From contig JALLLS010000032.1 in the NCBI GenBank assembly GCA_025094145.1, positions 248,001 through 312,000 on the forward strand: DNA of 64,000 nt, in the 5' to 3' direction. Shown here in pieces: positions 25,641-37,988 of the stretch (position 1 is the stretch's first letter; every line of letters starts with the position of its first letter). Both the position numbers and the translations under genes were made by a program. Below the pieces are notes generated by a model that saw nothing but the letters and a program-made list of their open reading frames with translations, was not told the DNA's origin and searched no databases. Source of the DNA: Spinellus fusiger. Lineage: Eukaryota; Mucoromycota; Mucoromycetes; Mucorales; Phycomycetaceae.

Positions 25641-28600
25641 AGTCGGCAAATTGTATGTGTGTGTGTGTGTATTTATATCTATAGATCTATAGATCTATAT
25701 TTGATTCCTGAAGGGTAGAAAAGAGTGTAAAGAGAAAAGAGGAGAGAAAGAGGAGAACCCTTTTAAGTTTTTCTTTATAAACCTTACAAAGGGAGTGAAA
25801 AGGGATAAACGTAGACTGGCCAATAATTCATGAGTCCAGCAATAGAAACAAATAATAGAGATGGGATTGGATGTTTGAGTAATGTCATTTGCTCTCATTT
25901 CAAAACAATGCTATAGTATGTATTAGAAATGGATATAAATAGTGTTATTTTTATCTTTATCTTTTGTTGCTTGAGGAAACAAACTCTAAAACAGATGAAA
26001 AATAGGCGGGTTTGACAAGCAAAGACCAGAAATCATTCGAATTCAAACTACTTTGAAAGAAATAAAGTTTTACAAGAAGTCTATTTGTTTGTTTTCAGCC
26101 AGAAGAAATAAAATTCAGTGTATAGATTAGTATATTTTAGGGGATTCTCCTTGTTACTAGTACGACTTGTCCTACACAATGCACATCAGTAAAAAAAATG
26201 CGTATCAGTACAAAGCCTGTTTGAATCACTCAACATTTTGATATTTATGTAGAAATAGAGAAAATACTTTTACTTATTCTTCAAGACAGGATATTTCCTT
26301 CTATAGATAGTCAACCCGCCCAAGTTCTCTCCTATTTTCCTTCTCCTTGTCTTTAAGAGTGAATGAGCTTTCAAATCTTATTCTCTTTCCAACACTAGTT
26401 ATGCAACGTCAAAGTACATGAAATGCCATTGGCTTCTCTCCATCACTTGTACTGAAGAAAGGCACTAGGGCCTGTCTTTATGCTATATTTTAATTATCAA
26501 CTGACACTCTACTAAAGTTGTGATAGAAAAGCAAAGATAGTTCTTCTTTTGTTTCTCATTTACAAGGGATACAATGGTGGGACATATGACTATAAATTTA
26601 AATATTCCTGCTCTCACGTTTCAACCTTCTATGAGAAGAATAAAAACGAGAAGACCCTAGGCAGACATGTGATATTCATAGCAGACGTGTTTAATAACTA
26701 CACTAGTGGCGTCTATAGCGGCCATGGTGCTAGTAATGATAACCTCTTTCTGAAAATGAAGACTGATCCCATCCACATAGAAGCCTGTTCACATTTGAAT
26801 TGAAAATGAAACAGAATCTCCTCTATTAGTACTATAATCACAACACTATGTATGCATATGGCCACTGGTGTACACTAGTATAAAAAATAAAAACTGTAAT
26901 TTCAGCGACAGTAGTCTTTTATAGAATACACTATGTACAGTGAAACTTTATCTTGTAGTGTACAGCATCTATAACAACGAGTACAGTTCTGTCATTGACT
27001 GCGACAATCACCATTCAATTGGATGAACTGTGATAGTCATCTTATTTGTCTGTATAAAAATATGTGTCATTGTGATTTTATATTGATTAAGCAAAGATCA
27101 AGTGAGTATTAATTCATCTTCATCGACGAGTTTCAGCCACGAAACAAAATTATTATAATAATAATAATCATTCCTTTTCTTAGCCATTTAGTCGGGTAGG
27201 TTTATAAATGTTAATTGCTTGATCACAATGCATCTTAAACTATAGGTAGACACATTGTTGCTGTCATCACTCCTTAGTGCTAGCCCTTAATACTGGTAGC
27301 AGTAGTAGCAGTAGTAATAGTAACTATTGCTTGTACATAGTAACAATAAACACTGATGAATAACAATCCATCACCACCACCATCAATAACGTCCTCATTA
27401 TTCAATATAATCTTGGTTGCATAGTGGTTAGATTAGTTTTATTTGAGGAGAAGAGGGATTGTCAGGGACTAAATCGTTAAAAAGAGTGTGCAAGCCGGCT
27501 GGATAATATCAGTCAGACCGAGCATGTCTTTTGATAGAGCAGTTCATTTCTTTAAACTAACTGCAAGATACTCACACTATTTCTCTTTATTTATCATCCT
27601 AAACGAGCTCCATAAAAGATACCCACTCTCATTGAGACAAGTGTAGTAGGACCAAAAGAATAATATATTTACAAGTGTACAGACGGATTTGAGTCTGATT
27701 GGTTATGTATAGAGAAATGGAATGAACACAGCACCCTTTATTTATTTATCTATTTCTTTATATGCAAAAGTACTAGCCTCGATTTGTACACTTATTTCTT
27801 AATGTATTCTCTGTACACTTATTAAATTAAAGCGTCATCCATATCGCATATGTTCTCTTACATAACATGTCTAGAACAAGAGAGAAGCAAGATCTACATA
27901 CATTATAGATAGATCTATTCCCAAGATAGGTCTTATTACAGATAGCATCCTTATTTTCATTTGAACTTGGTGTAAAAATCATTATTATCAAAGTGATAGT
28001 GTTTATACTGTTCCTTATTATTGGTTTCCGTTTCTAATCTTAAGTACGTTTAGCCATATTACATTCTTACTAAGCTATACATAGAGTATAAATGATAAAC
28101 TAATTTATTTCTGAATAGAAAGGGAATCTGTTGACGTATGTTTGTATAGATGTATGAATGTATGTGTATACGTACGTACATCTATGCATGTCAATTTTCA
28201 TGTATAAATGTATATATAAATGAGTGTAGTTATGTCGTTGTACATTTATCAGTGTAGAGAAACAGAAAAACATAAAGTTATATCATGGATGTTTTATTAT
28301 TTATTATGTGTAATTCTCTCCTATTTGCTGTCATTCTGTAATGGCTTAGGATTCTTTATTGGAAATTATTCTTTATGGTATTTATTTTTTATCTTATATT
28401 TATATTTTTAATAATAATAATAAAATAGATTTAAAGCCTAGAATCCCACCAGATTTCTAATATACTTTAGGGCTTTTTGTATAGTTGTGGTTCTTCTAAA
28501 TGATTACTATTATCTTTCAAAAGTGTTTCTTTTCTTATTAGCCTTAGAGATAGACTGATCTCTTCACTCTGTATTATTATTCGTATGAACACCATGAGAT

Positions 28601-31152
28601 GATCATGCCAAATTTCCACCTTTCTGTAGCTATTATTTCTCTGCCTTATTTACTATTTTCTGGATCAAGGTATTAAGTCGGTCTTTCCTATAGTTTAGCC
28701 ATCTTTGTTGATTCTGCTTTGTTGAAATATTGGAATGATAAAAGTCATTATGGTGTGCAGCCCAGTACTGCTGCGACAGTGTACGTGGGAAGATAGACTA
28801 CGTAGTATCTTTTTTCTTTTCTTTTTTTACTACTTCCGATTCATCACTGTTGGGTCTTATGACTTTATCTATGAGTAGGTTGACTTCGATTTCTACTAGC
28901 TTAGACAGGAGATGCATAGCCTAAGCCAAATGTGCTTGATATAGTACTTTTTATAAAACAGTAGGAAGATTTGCCTGATATAAACTGTCTGCCCTAAATA
29001 TTTGTAACCCAACAAGAGAATTCATTCTGTGAGTACCACGTGTCTTGTAGTATTCCAATAATAGATTCAGAAATCATATCTGCTATACTATACACTTTGT
29101 ATTATTCATTAACTGAATCAATTGCTATCATAATATCAATAGTCTATAGTCAGGTGCTTCTGAACCAGATAAAATACTCATTAGTGCCTTTGTGTTGGAG
29201 AATACACCAGTCAGCCAGTAAAACAGCACTGATCTTACTACCTATTTGTTAACTCTATTATTTCTGCCATGTACAAAGGAGACCAGCCCTCTATTCTCAT
29301 GATATATTATTCTCTAGTCACTATTGCTTCTCTATTCCATTCTATTCAAAGAAAAGCACTATTCTTCCTATTAAGAAGAGGATTTGTATTTGCCTTTGAC
29401 AGAACAGAACAGATTGAGTTGTTTGAGCTGTCATTCAATATGTATTGATTACTGGTACCTGAATTCTCTAGTGAGAGAATAGAAGTTTGGATATGATTTT
29501 GTTTAATTTATCAATGTCATATTCAATATGTCTCTTGACACATATATCACTGCAGATCTTAATTCACCTATAAATATGAAGTTTGTTCTGAACCACGTGT
29601 AGAGGATTATCATTCTTCTTTATTCATAGTACAAGAAAAGCCTATTCCATCTCTTCATCTCTTCATCTCTTTCTCTCATTGTAAGAGAAATAAGGCTTCT
29701 TTGGACACTTCTTTAGGAAGCTATCCATTCTATTTCCAGGACCACTGTCTTTTTATTACTCACCAATCATAGATACATAGATAAAGATAAAGATATGTAG
29801 ATGGGTGTGTGTATTCTTTCAATGTACCTCTCTAGAAGAACATACTACCTACTGTTTTACCGCTATAAAGTAGATCCTAATGTGTTCTGATACCACTGAC
29901 CACCATATCAATTAAACAACTATGCACTGCTGTCAATTCTAAGCTTGACAATGCCTCCTCCATAAGCAGTATGTGTTTCAGGGATCCAAATAGAACGGAG
30001 TTTGGGTAATACATCAGTCTTTATGCATTGACCCTAGTGATCTACAGCCTGTTTAGTGATTAGGTTTGCTGCAGTTCTTTGATCTATCACTGCAAATGGA
30101 CTTTCTCCACTGGTTAAGAGCTATAAAAGTGATATTTATTTGTTAAAAGGATGGTGTTTATTATGATGATAAAGAAACTGAATTCTTTTAGATAGAGGCC
30201 TACTCTTCTTCACGACAATAAACAGCAGCCTGTGACCAGAGAAAAGGACACACATGTCACTTTGGCTTTCTGATGTCTTTTGATTATAAAGTGTCAAATC
30301 AGTAGAGGAAATCACTTTGAACTACTTCAAATTTTTTATGGTAGCCTTAATAGTGGAACTCTTATTGGTGATATACCAGCAGGCACTCTAATGTAAGGAA
30401 TACAGAGGGTTTTGCTTAGTACTTGTACTATGTTAGATAGAATACAATGGGAAGACCCCAATGAGTTGTAGATTCTTACATGCTCAAAAGTACATGTAAA
30501 GAATAAAAGACTCGAGCTCGTCACTGTAAATGAGATTAGCTGCCACTACTATTATTATTATTATGGAGAAGAGTGTGTTTTTTTCAAGTGAGATTTCCAT
30601 TGATTAGACAGTCTTATTGCCCAACTTTGTTTTCTCGAGAAGATAGAGTAGTATCCACTCTATTTTATTATCCTATCCAATTTATATCTCTATTGCCATC
30701 ATGTCAATACTTTTTCTTTCAAGATATCTTATGAGGAGACAGGCACAATGGATTTATTGTTGTTGATTGTACTATTGATCTATTGATCTATCTCTATTGC
30801 CGCTTATTTCAACAGGTTGGCCACCCGTAACAGTGAGATGTTTGGAAAACATTCTTCCATTTAAATGTGTAGGAAAAATAGCATGTCCTATAGAATAGTG
30901 TATAAGAGTGTATGCACATTAATAAACGTTAACATAGGGTACTACTGAGCAGTACGCACTGCCTTGGAAAACCACGCCTAATCTCAGAACGGTAATGCTC
31001 TCAGTCAACGCACAGGCGTGCTCCTATTTTGCATTTGTCCTCTTAGATTTAGCTATAAAAGCCACTGACTTCCATACAAAGAAAAATTCTTAAGGCATCT
31101 TTCTTTAGCATCTTTCTTTAGCATCTTTCTTTTGACAAACGACAAAGAGAAC
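25641..31152. other. 5.5-kb gene-poor AT-rich region
   Basis: I see no convincing gene, RNA or transposon. The scattered short frames lack family motifs. Simple repeats occur, including CA/GT at 25655, ATAATA at 27150 and a GTATG/TACGTACGTACATC palindromic patch at 28140-28190. The last 100 bases are the NIC96 promoter: TATAAAAG at 31054 and three GCATCTTTCTTTA units at 31096-31133. A long non-coding RNA or decayed DNA cannot be excluded. Confidence 0.5.
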
Positions 31153-34100
31153 ATGTTCGCCAACAACAACGACAATGGCTTCTCCAGACTCTACGAAGCT
31201 TCTAAACGCCTTGCCAATCCCTCGCCAGGAAACCACCTACCACTACTCCAACGTCCACTTGAACAACTTATAGAAGAAATCAAAGCATGGGATAAAGACA
31301 CACCTATAGACGAAGAGTTAATAGAGAAAGGGTAAAAAGACATAACTGACGATGCCTATACATCTGTACCCACACCATTCACACCTCCTTTGGACATACA
31401 ACCCATAAGAGCACCATTAACACAGACTGCATTATTGACTCTTGTAAATAAGCCGTGCTTTTCTAGCAAAACACGGCATAGACACGCCTGAAAACTCAAT
31501 GGTTCCTGACATATTCCAAGGAGCCTTTGTAAAAGAACCTCACTTGACAATCAGCAGTACAAACATAAAAGTGGGTGTACTACCTCTCCACACACAATAC
31601 TAATGCATTCTGTTACATTCTATTGTATTGTATTGCATTATACGGTATTCTGTTGCACTGTACCCAATAGAAACATGTACAGGAAACAGTAGACACCACT
31701 ATATGCGATATTCTTGAAGCAAGCAAAAAAGACGTAAGTCCTCCAACGCCTCACCTGTTGTGTGTAGGAGTTGTTATCACCCATATTCAATGCAAACATC
31801 TCTGTTGTTTACAGATCACAATTAAAACCAATAAAATGAGAGAGAAAGCCATTGAAGAAGCTCGAAAAAGACATGAAAAATCACTACAGCAAATTAAAGA
31901 AAAAGAGACATTGTTAAAGCCCACTGTCAAAGGAAATGAAGAACAAGACATCTTACAGGTAAATCTGTCGTCTCTGTACCCCATTTCAATGACCAGTGAA
32001 TACTGACATCTCTTCTTCTTGGGAATATAAGCAACAACAGTACAAAGCAGCCATTAAGAAACGCGTACTTGACTATGGACAGACAGTAGCTGGACTCAAT
32101 GAACAACGCTTGACCCGTAAAGAAGTCGCCATTGCTTCTCTGTTTCTTGCCACAGCCAAACAAGAAAACAAAGAGAATGCATCCATCAATGCTTGGAATC
32201 TTGTTAGCTGGCTAACGGGTGAAGAGGATGCTAGTGAACAATTGAAGCTTGAGGCAGCATTTCTTAAGGGTCGTAAGGACCAGCAGAGTCAGGATGCTAT
32301 TGAAATGCGACAGAACTTTATCAAAGTATTGACGAAATGGCATGAGTACCAGTAAGTCACTGAAGGATAGTCTTTTTCTTTTCTATACCAAAAAGTATTG
32401 TTTATCAAAAATAATTCTATCTACACATCTCCCTTTCTCTTCTTTCTTTGTGATGTTGAGCTAGATTGGTTCGATGTATGGATCTGATTCTTCTCGAGAA
32501 AGCAAGAACTATCAAAGTGGGAGGCAATCCTGAATTCAGCCATCGCCTAAAGACCTGTGTTAAGCTTACATTTATGACTAACAATGTGTGGAATGACACA
32601 CGATGGGAGGTAAGGGCGCAAAAGAAGATGGGACCTAAAGATGTCTTTCTTAACGTATATTTCTCTCTCTGCTTTAGATCTCGAATGACTTGCCAAAATG
32701 GGTGTACACCTACCTTTTGATACGCACAGGCCACTTTTCACATGCTCTGGCTTACATGATAGAGCAAGAGAAGATATGCCCAGAGGATGAACTCTTTGTC
32801 AATTGCTTCAAGGAATACATGGAGAGCCCACACCATCTGTGAGTGGCATGTTTGTCGCCTTCTCGTATCTATTTCTATACTGATCTTTCCTATCGATAGC
32901 CTGTCTAAAGAATCACACAAAGCTCTTACATTTGAATACCAACGCCTAAAGTACAATGGAGAGTCAGTGGATCCTTATAAACTGTTGATGTACAAACTTA
33001 TTGGACGCTGTGAATTGTATGAAAAGTCTGTAGCAGATGCTATTAATACAACAGAAGACTACTTATGGCTACAGGTAAACAGAATTCAAACAACAAATCT
33101 CCTATTCTTACATTGATTAGCTATCTCTTGTTCGTGAAGGACATTTACAAGATGACTATGGCCATGAACGCTATACTCTGGCCGATTTGCAGGCTCTTAT
33201 TTTGTCTTTGGGTCCAAAAATGTTTGAGAAGGAAAAGGATCCCTGGGGCTATTTTAATGTGCTAGTATCTACTATGCAGTTTGAACAGGTACTTGAACAC
33301 TGCCTTTTTCTCTTACTTATCTATTTTATTGCTTTATAGGCAGTGCATTATCTACATCAACAGGAGTCAACACGTATTGATGCTGTACACTTTGGCATCT
33401 GCTTTGCTTATTATGGATTGCTTCGTATCCCTGAAGGTGTTTCTTCTACAGGCGAGGATTTATGTAAGTGTTACCATGCCTTCTTGTATTAAATGCGTTG
33501 AGTTGATTAGTAGTGGAAGAAGCAAATAAAGTACCCCGTCTTCGCTTTGAACAACTTATTTATCACTACGTCTGCTTGTATGTGGACCAACACTCACACT
33601 ATGCACTCCACTATTTGTACCTGTTGGGCATATATTCTGTACGCAATGGGTATGAAAGTGATGCCCTTGTCAAGTTGGCCCGGAAGCACGTATGTGAGCT
33701 TGTCTTTTCAACCAAGTTATTCAAAGGCTTTCTTGGAGAAACTTCTATGCGTGAAGGTAGAAAGGTATGTACTGTTTTCTTTCTTTTTATAAGACTGAAA
33801 AAAAAATTAACTCTATTGTTATAGCCTGGTGTTATTGACCATCACATGACCTTATTGGAGATACACTCTGAAGATGAACTCATCAAGGAAATCATTCTTC
33901 CTGTAGCCAGATGGTGCAGTGAAGCTGGTCTGTATGAGGAGGCAGTAGAGATCCAGGAAATGGCATTGGTAAGTAACTCAATTCTGGAAATAGGAACACT
34001 TATCATTCTCTTTATTTCTTATCTTGGTATGTAAAGGATTACAATGGTGCTGTGAATAGTCTGCTTCATCAATTGGCTAATGCTTTTATGAGACCCCTAC

Positions 34101-34892
34101 AACACCCACCCAAACAACAACCTCTGGATAAACAGCGGATAAATAAGCTGATTGACTTTACATCTGCCTTGATAACAAGTTACAAGCGCAATGTTTATGT
34201 TAAAGATATCCTTGCCCAGCCCAAGGTGTGGGATGTACATACACTGATTGACTTGCTACACTTTAGAGAGGTGTATGAGCAGGGTCAGTATGAAAAAGCA
34301 CTTCAGGTAAGTCCTACATCTTATACAATATCAACACAGCAGTGTAATTTATAGAGATTCTTTCTTTCTTTCTTTATATATATAGCACATGTACCAGACA
34401 GGATTTGTGCCTCTTCATAAGACAGATAACCAATTAAAAAAGACACTTTGTGCATTGAAGCAGAAAGATAGAGTTCTTGTTCAATGTTTGCCACGTGCCC
34501 TTGACATGGTGACTGATACCCTGAAAGCATTACGCTTGCCAAGTGCTATCTCTGATCCAGAGAACAGCACAGTCGGTAAAGAGGCAAGTTTAGATAGCCA
34601 TCAATGTTATCTCTCTCTGTGTGTGTGTGATTTGTAAATCCCTAATTGTATGTCTGTATGTTTTATAGATTTATGCTAGAAATGAAGAATACGCCCAATG
34701 TATCTTTGAATTTGTGGGACAGGCTATGGGGATTATACCAGAAGAGCTTATGAGTGATATGAGTGTGTAAGTGATCCACCGAGATTCCCTATCTTTAACC
34801 AAGTCCTATCTCTCACTCCATCTTATTTTTACTCATCTAACCAATCTATTCTACTTAGTGCCGTTGATCGACTTGTTAAAATGATGCAATAA
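31153..34892 (+). CDS. NIC96: Nucleoporin NIC96/NUP93
   Basis: An intron-rich gene with about 17 exons. Good exons include 31153-31331, ~31467-31570, 31683-31733, 31815-31958, 32032-32351, 32465-32609, 32678-32838, 32900-33074, 33121-33288, 33340-33463, 33511-33764, 33835-33968, 34037-34306, 34386-34583, 34669-34766 and 34859-34892. Landmarks are FSRLYEASKRLANP at the start, WVYTYLLIRTGHFSHAL, DPYKLLMYKLIGRCE, TEDYLWLQL, DPWGYFNVLVSTMQFEQA, RKPGVIDHH and the C-terminal VAVDRLVKMMQ. The protein is a scaffold of the nuclear pore inner ring. The intron at 34584-34668 has a GC donor. The join between exon 1 and KHGIDTPENS is not resolved (see findings). Confidence 0.95.
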
Positions 34893-35008
34893 AAGATAGA
34901 TAAAAGTAAAAACCATGAACTTGTCATTTGTGAAATTAAATAAAAAGGTTATTATTCCTACGCCCTAATTATGACACTGTGAGGTATAAGAATAACAACA
35001 TCCTTTTA

Positions 35009-35147
35009 ACCTAAAATTAGACAGTTCAAAAGATTAGACAGTTTGACATTGAAATTACAATGTTTAGTTTTACTGTTGATGCACATCAAAATGATATGTA
35101 GATCAAGGCAGCATATAAGTACATAATTGTGTTATTATAGATACAGT
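35009..35147 (+). repeat. Left terminal inverted repeat of the 35-kb element
   Basis: 139 bases that read as the reverse complement of 37708-37846, apparently perfect over the stretches compared. The match extends a further 6 bases outward through the palindromic TA site. Such long inverted ends are characteristic of a subset of Tc1-like elements. Confidence 0.92.
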
Positions 35148-35338
35148 GTTTTTACTTAGTTTTCGGACTTTTTCAAAAAATATCTTCAGACCAAGTCATT
35201 TTTATCCTCAGACATATTCTTACCTTTTCTGGAGAAAAAAAAAAGTCTTTTTTTAAAAAACTCAGACGCAGTAATGATTAATTTGAGACTTACTGACATA
35301 CCTTTGCAACCCTTTTTTTCACTTGAAATGTATACACT

Positions 35339-36580
35339 ATGGACTTTATTCACTACCAACCCTCTGTCGACAATTATCTGTCAGATAAGAGCGATGAAGA
35401 TATGGAAACAATCGCAATTGAGTATGGAAACATTAAGATGATGGTATATTTTGATGAAATGAAGCAATGTCAAGAAGTGCAGATGGATAAGGCCGTGAAC
35501 GAGCTCACCGAAGAAATGGAACTCTTGTCCATAAATAAATCATGGATATATATAAATTTATGGAAAGAACCATATGAATTGATTTATCCGTGTCAAACAA
35601 GAACAGAGACTTTCAGTCCCTAAAGTCACAGCATTATGTTGTATACCTCAAAGCATCGCATATGAACTAATAAACGAATTTAATGCTAATGATGGCACAG
35701 TTCTACCTGGAAATAATCCGAGAAAGACAAACAATAAATCTAATATATATATAAATAAAGGCTATTTCTTAAACATATGGCATTCTTGATCGATCTTTTT
35801 GACAAGAATTCCTCATCAGTACTTGAAGAGGCAAGAATCAAACTTTGTGAAGCATTCCCAGGTCTCGAAGTATCTATTAGTGGGCTGTATAAGCATATTA
35901 GAGAAAAATAAACTTTATCATTAAAGCAAGCATCCAAATATACGGCAGAAAGGGATGTTCCAAGAACTTTACAGCTTTGTTTCAATATCATTACTCAGTG
36001 GAAAGCAGCAGGTGTAAACTATTACAAAAACTGCGTATCTGTTGATGAATCAGGCTTTCACGCTCAAATGACTACAAGTTGTGCATGGTCAAAAAAGAGA
36101 GATCCAGCAGTTGTAAAGGTGCATAGGCAGAAGGGTGTAAATTTAAGCATTGGCGGTTGCATAGCTTCCTTTGGAATCATCAACTTCTCAAAGGTCGAGC
36201 CATTGAAGAAAATTGATGCAGCACAAATTGAGAAAGAATTTGATCAACATGAAAGTAAAAAGAGAAAAGCAAAGAGTCAGAGTGTAATTGAGAAGAGTAA
36301 AAAACTTCCAAAAGGCACTACAGCCTATTCTATTGTTCGATTGATAGAATCAGTTATGGATACTTTGAATAAGCATGATAAGAAAGGTATATTTATTGTC
36401 TTGGATAAATTCAGAATACACCACTCTGCCTTTGTAGTTGATGTTATAAATACACTCAGTGATAAGCCTTTGTTTATGTCTCCATATTCTCTGTTCCTGA
36501 ATCCTATCAAAGATGGATCTTATAATTTTCTATCACGAGATAAACCCCGTTCTTACCATATTTATCAAGCACATCCATAA
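35339..36580 (+). pseudogene. Broken DDE_3 transposase of the 35-kb element
   Basis: The N-terminal part (35339-35623, MDFIHYQPSVDNYLSDKSDE) runs into a DNA-binding segment (SVPKVTALCCIPQSIAYELI) that resembles the helix-turn-helix of the IR1 transposase. Stops and shifts follow. The catalytic part keeps the first Asp in VDESGFHA and the second in VLDKFRIHH, but the third position reads NPIKDGS where NPIE is expected, so the catalytic Glu is replaced by Lys. The gene is dead both by frame and by active site. Confidence 0.85.
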
Positions 36581-37146
36581 CAGCTTAGCAAATTTTTAAC
36601 GGTGGTGAGATGTTGTGCCCTTCTTCAAAGGGTTTCTTTCTTTGCCTCGGTTTCTAATCTTTTCTATTTGGTTTACATGGTGAATTCACACGACTAAAAA
36701 CTTTATAGAATTTACTGGCTTAAGACAGCTTTTATTTTTATTAGTTAAATATTCATTTACTTGATATGCATACTTAAGGGTTAAAATATGAGTTATTAAT
36801 TTTTATAAAGTTATTACACTCAAAAGTTGAGTGATCTCTAGGTGGAAAAGAACTGAAAGAAATAGTATTACCCTCTGCTACTGTCAATATAAATTATCAA
36901 AAATTAAGTAGTCATATTATTTCGCATTTGAGGTGTCTTCAAATCAACGGAAATCTAAAGAAATTCAATGTCCACATACAATATTAAATCTAAAAGAAAG
37001 CATTCATATAGTTTTGGTCTTATTTTTCTTTCTAATTATTTATATAGTGAAACTATGGAGATGGATTTGTGAAAGTTGGTTACAAGATTTAGTAGATCGT
37101 GATGTATAATAACCAAAAGATAAGTATCTGATTTATGGCAAGAAAA

Positions 37147-37360
37147 TCATGATGGCAACCTACACATGAACCCTGCCTTACGCCGGAGAAAGATCTTCGC
37201 TACCAACAGCAATAACTGCACCAGCTGGGAGGAGAGAAACGCCAACGCCGCCATAGAGTGCAAAGACTCCTTCAGCAACAGACGCTGTATCCTCACTTTT
37301 CCTCCGATCTCTCTTCTACCACCCATTCTTAACCCGTTTAGCAAAGCCAGAAGCTGCTAG
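37147..37360. other. GC-richer patch open on both strands inside the transposon
   Basis: About 200 bases, markedly richer in G+C than the rest of the element, are open on both strands (64-65 codons each). The plus frame has NPALRRRKIF and NNCTSWEERNANAAIECKD, with spaced cysteines. I recognise no family. It may be a captured host fragment or a remnant of a second element. Confidence 0.4.
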
Positions 37361-37707
37361 TGTAGTTGCTGCATATATTCTCAGGATTGTCCGAGTTGCT
37401 CCAAGTATAACTCATTAGATTTCAGATTATCATAGGATGACGGTTATCTTTTTGGTGTCCTGGTTTCCTTGCTGACTTTATGGCCTTTTTGGATGTCTAT
37501 TCATAATTCTCAATTTACCATCATTTTTTCCCTCATTTGAGGTTTTATATTCTCTTTTCTTTCTGTTTCCTCTCTCTACATTTTTTTCCACTTTTGTATT
37601 TGAAGTGTTTCTATGTTTATTCTTAATTGTCCAAAAGTTCTCATAGGGTGGCCGATATGCCCAATGCGTGAATAGCAAACCACACCCAAAAAATGAAAAT
37701 ACTTTAA

Positions 37708-37846
37708 ACTGTATCTATAATAACACAATTATGTACTTATATGCTGCCTTGATCTACATATCATTTTGATGTGCATCAACAGTAAAACTAAACATTGTAA
37801 TTTCAATGTCAAACTGTCTAATCTTTTGAACTGTCTAATTTTAGGT
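37708..37846 (-). repeat. Right terminal inverted repeat of the 35-kb element
   Basis: Reverse complement of 35009-35147, ending AGGT next to TA. Confidence 0.92.
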
Positions 37847-37988
37847 TAAAAGACCTGTAAATTCCATGGTATAGGATTAATAATTTCCCCAATTGAAATT
37901 GCCTTGTATTAATAAAATCCAACTCTTATCTCATCTACCGGAACTGGGACTGTTTCTTTCAAAGGACTTTTGCTTGTCAAGGCCTACT

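Larger units (their letters stand above)
35009..37846 (+). mobile_element. Complete but dead Tc1/mariner-IS630-like transposon
   Basis: The 2,838-base element is bounded by inverted ends beginning ACCTAAAATTAGACAG and flanked by TA on both sides (35007-35008 and 37847-37848), the usual Tc1/mariner target duplication. It carries one broken transposase gene and about 1.1 kb of non-coding or unexplained DNA behind it. It sits between the NIC96 stop codon and the MGS1 start without interrupting either gene. Confidence 0.92.

Noticed and set aside
26549..26803. 84-codon open frame in the gene desert
   Set aside because: No recognisable motif, no neighbouring exons and composition like the surrounding non-coding DNA.
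31061..31085. CACTGACTTCCATACAAA in the NIC96 promoter matches the LINE 3' tail
   Set aside because: The 18-base match is suggestive, but no target-site duplication flanks it and the A-run is interrupted, so chance or a shared promoter-like motif cannot be excluded.
36700..37140. Search for a second gene in the 3' part of the 35-kb transposon
   Set aside because: Many stops in all frames; no motif seen outside the small GC-richer patch.
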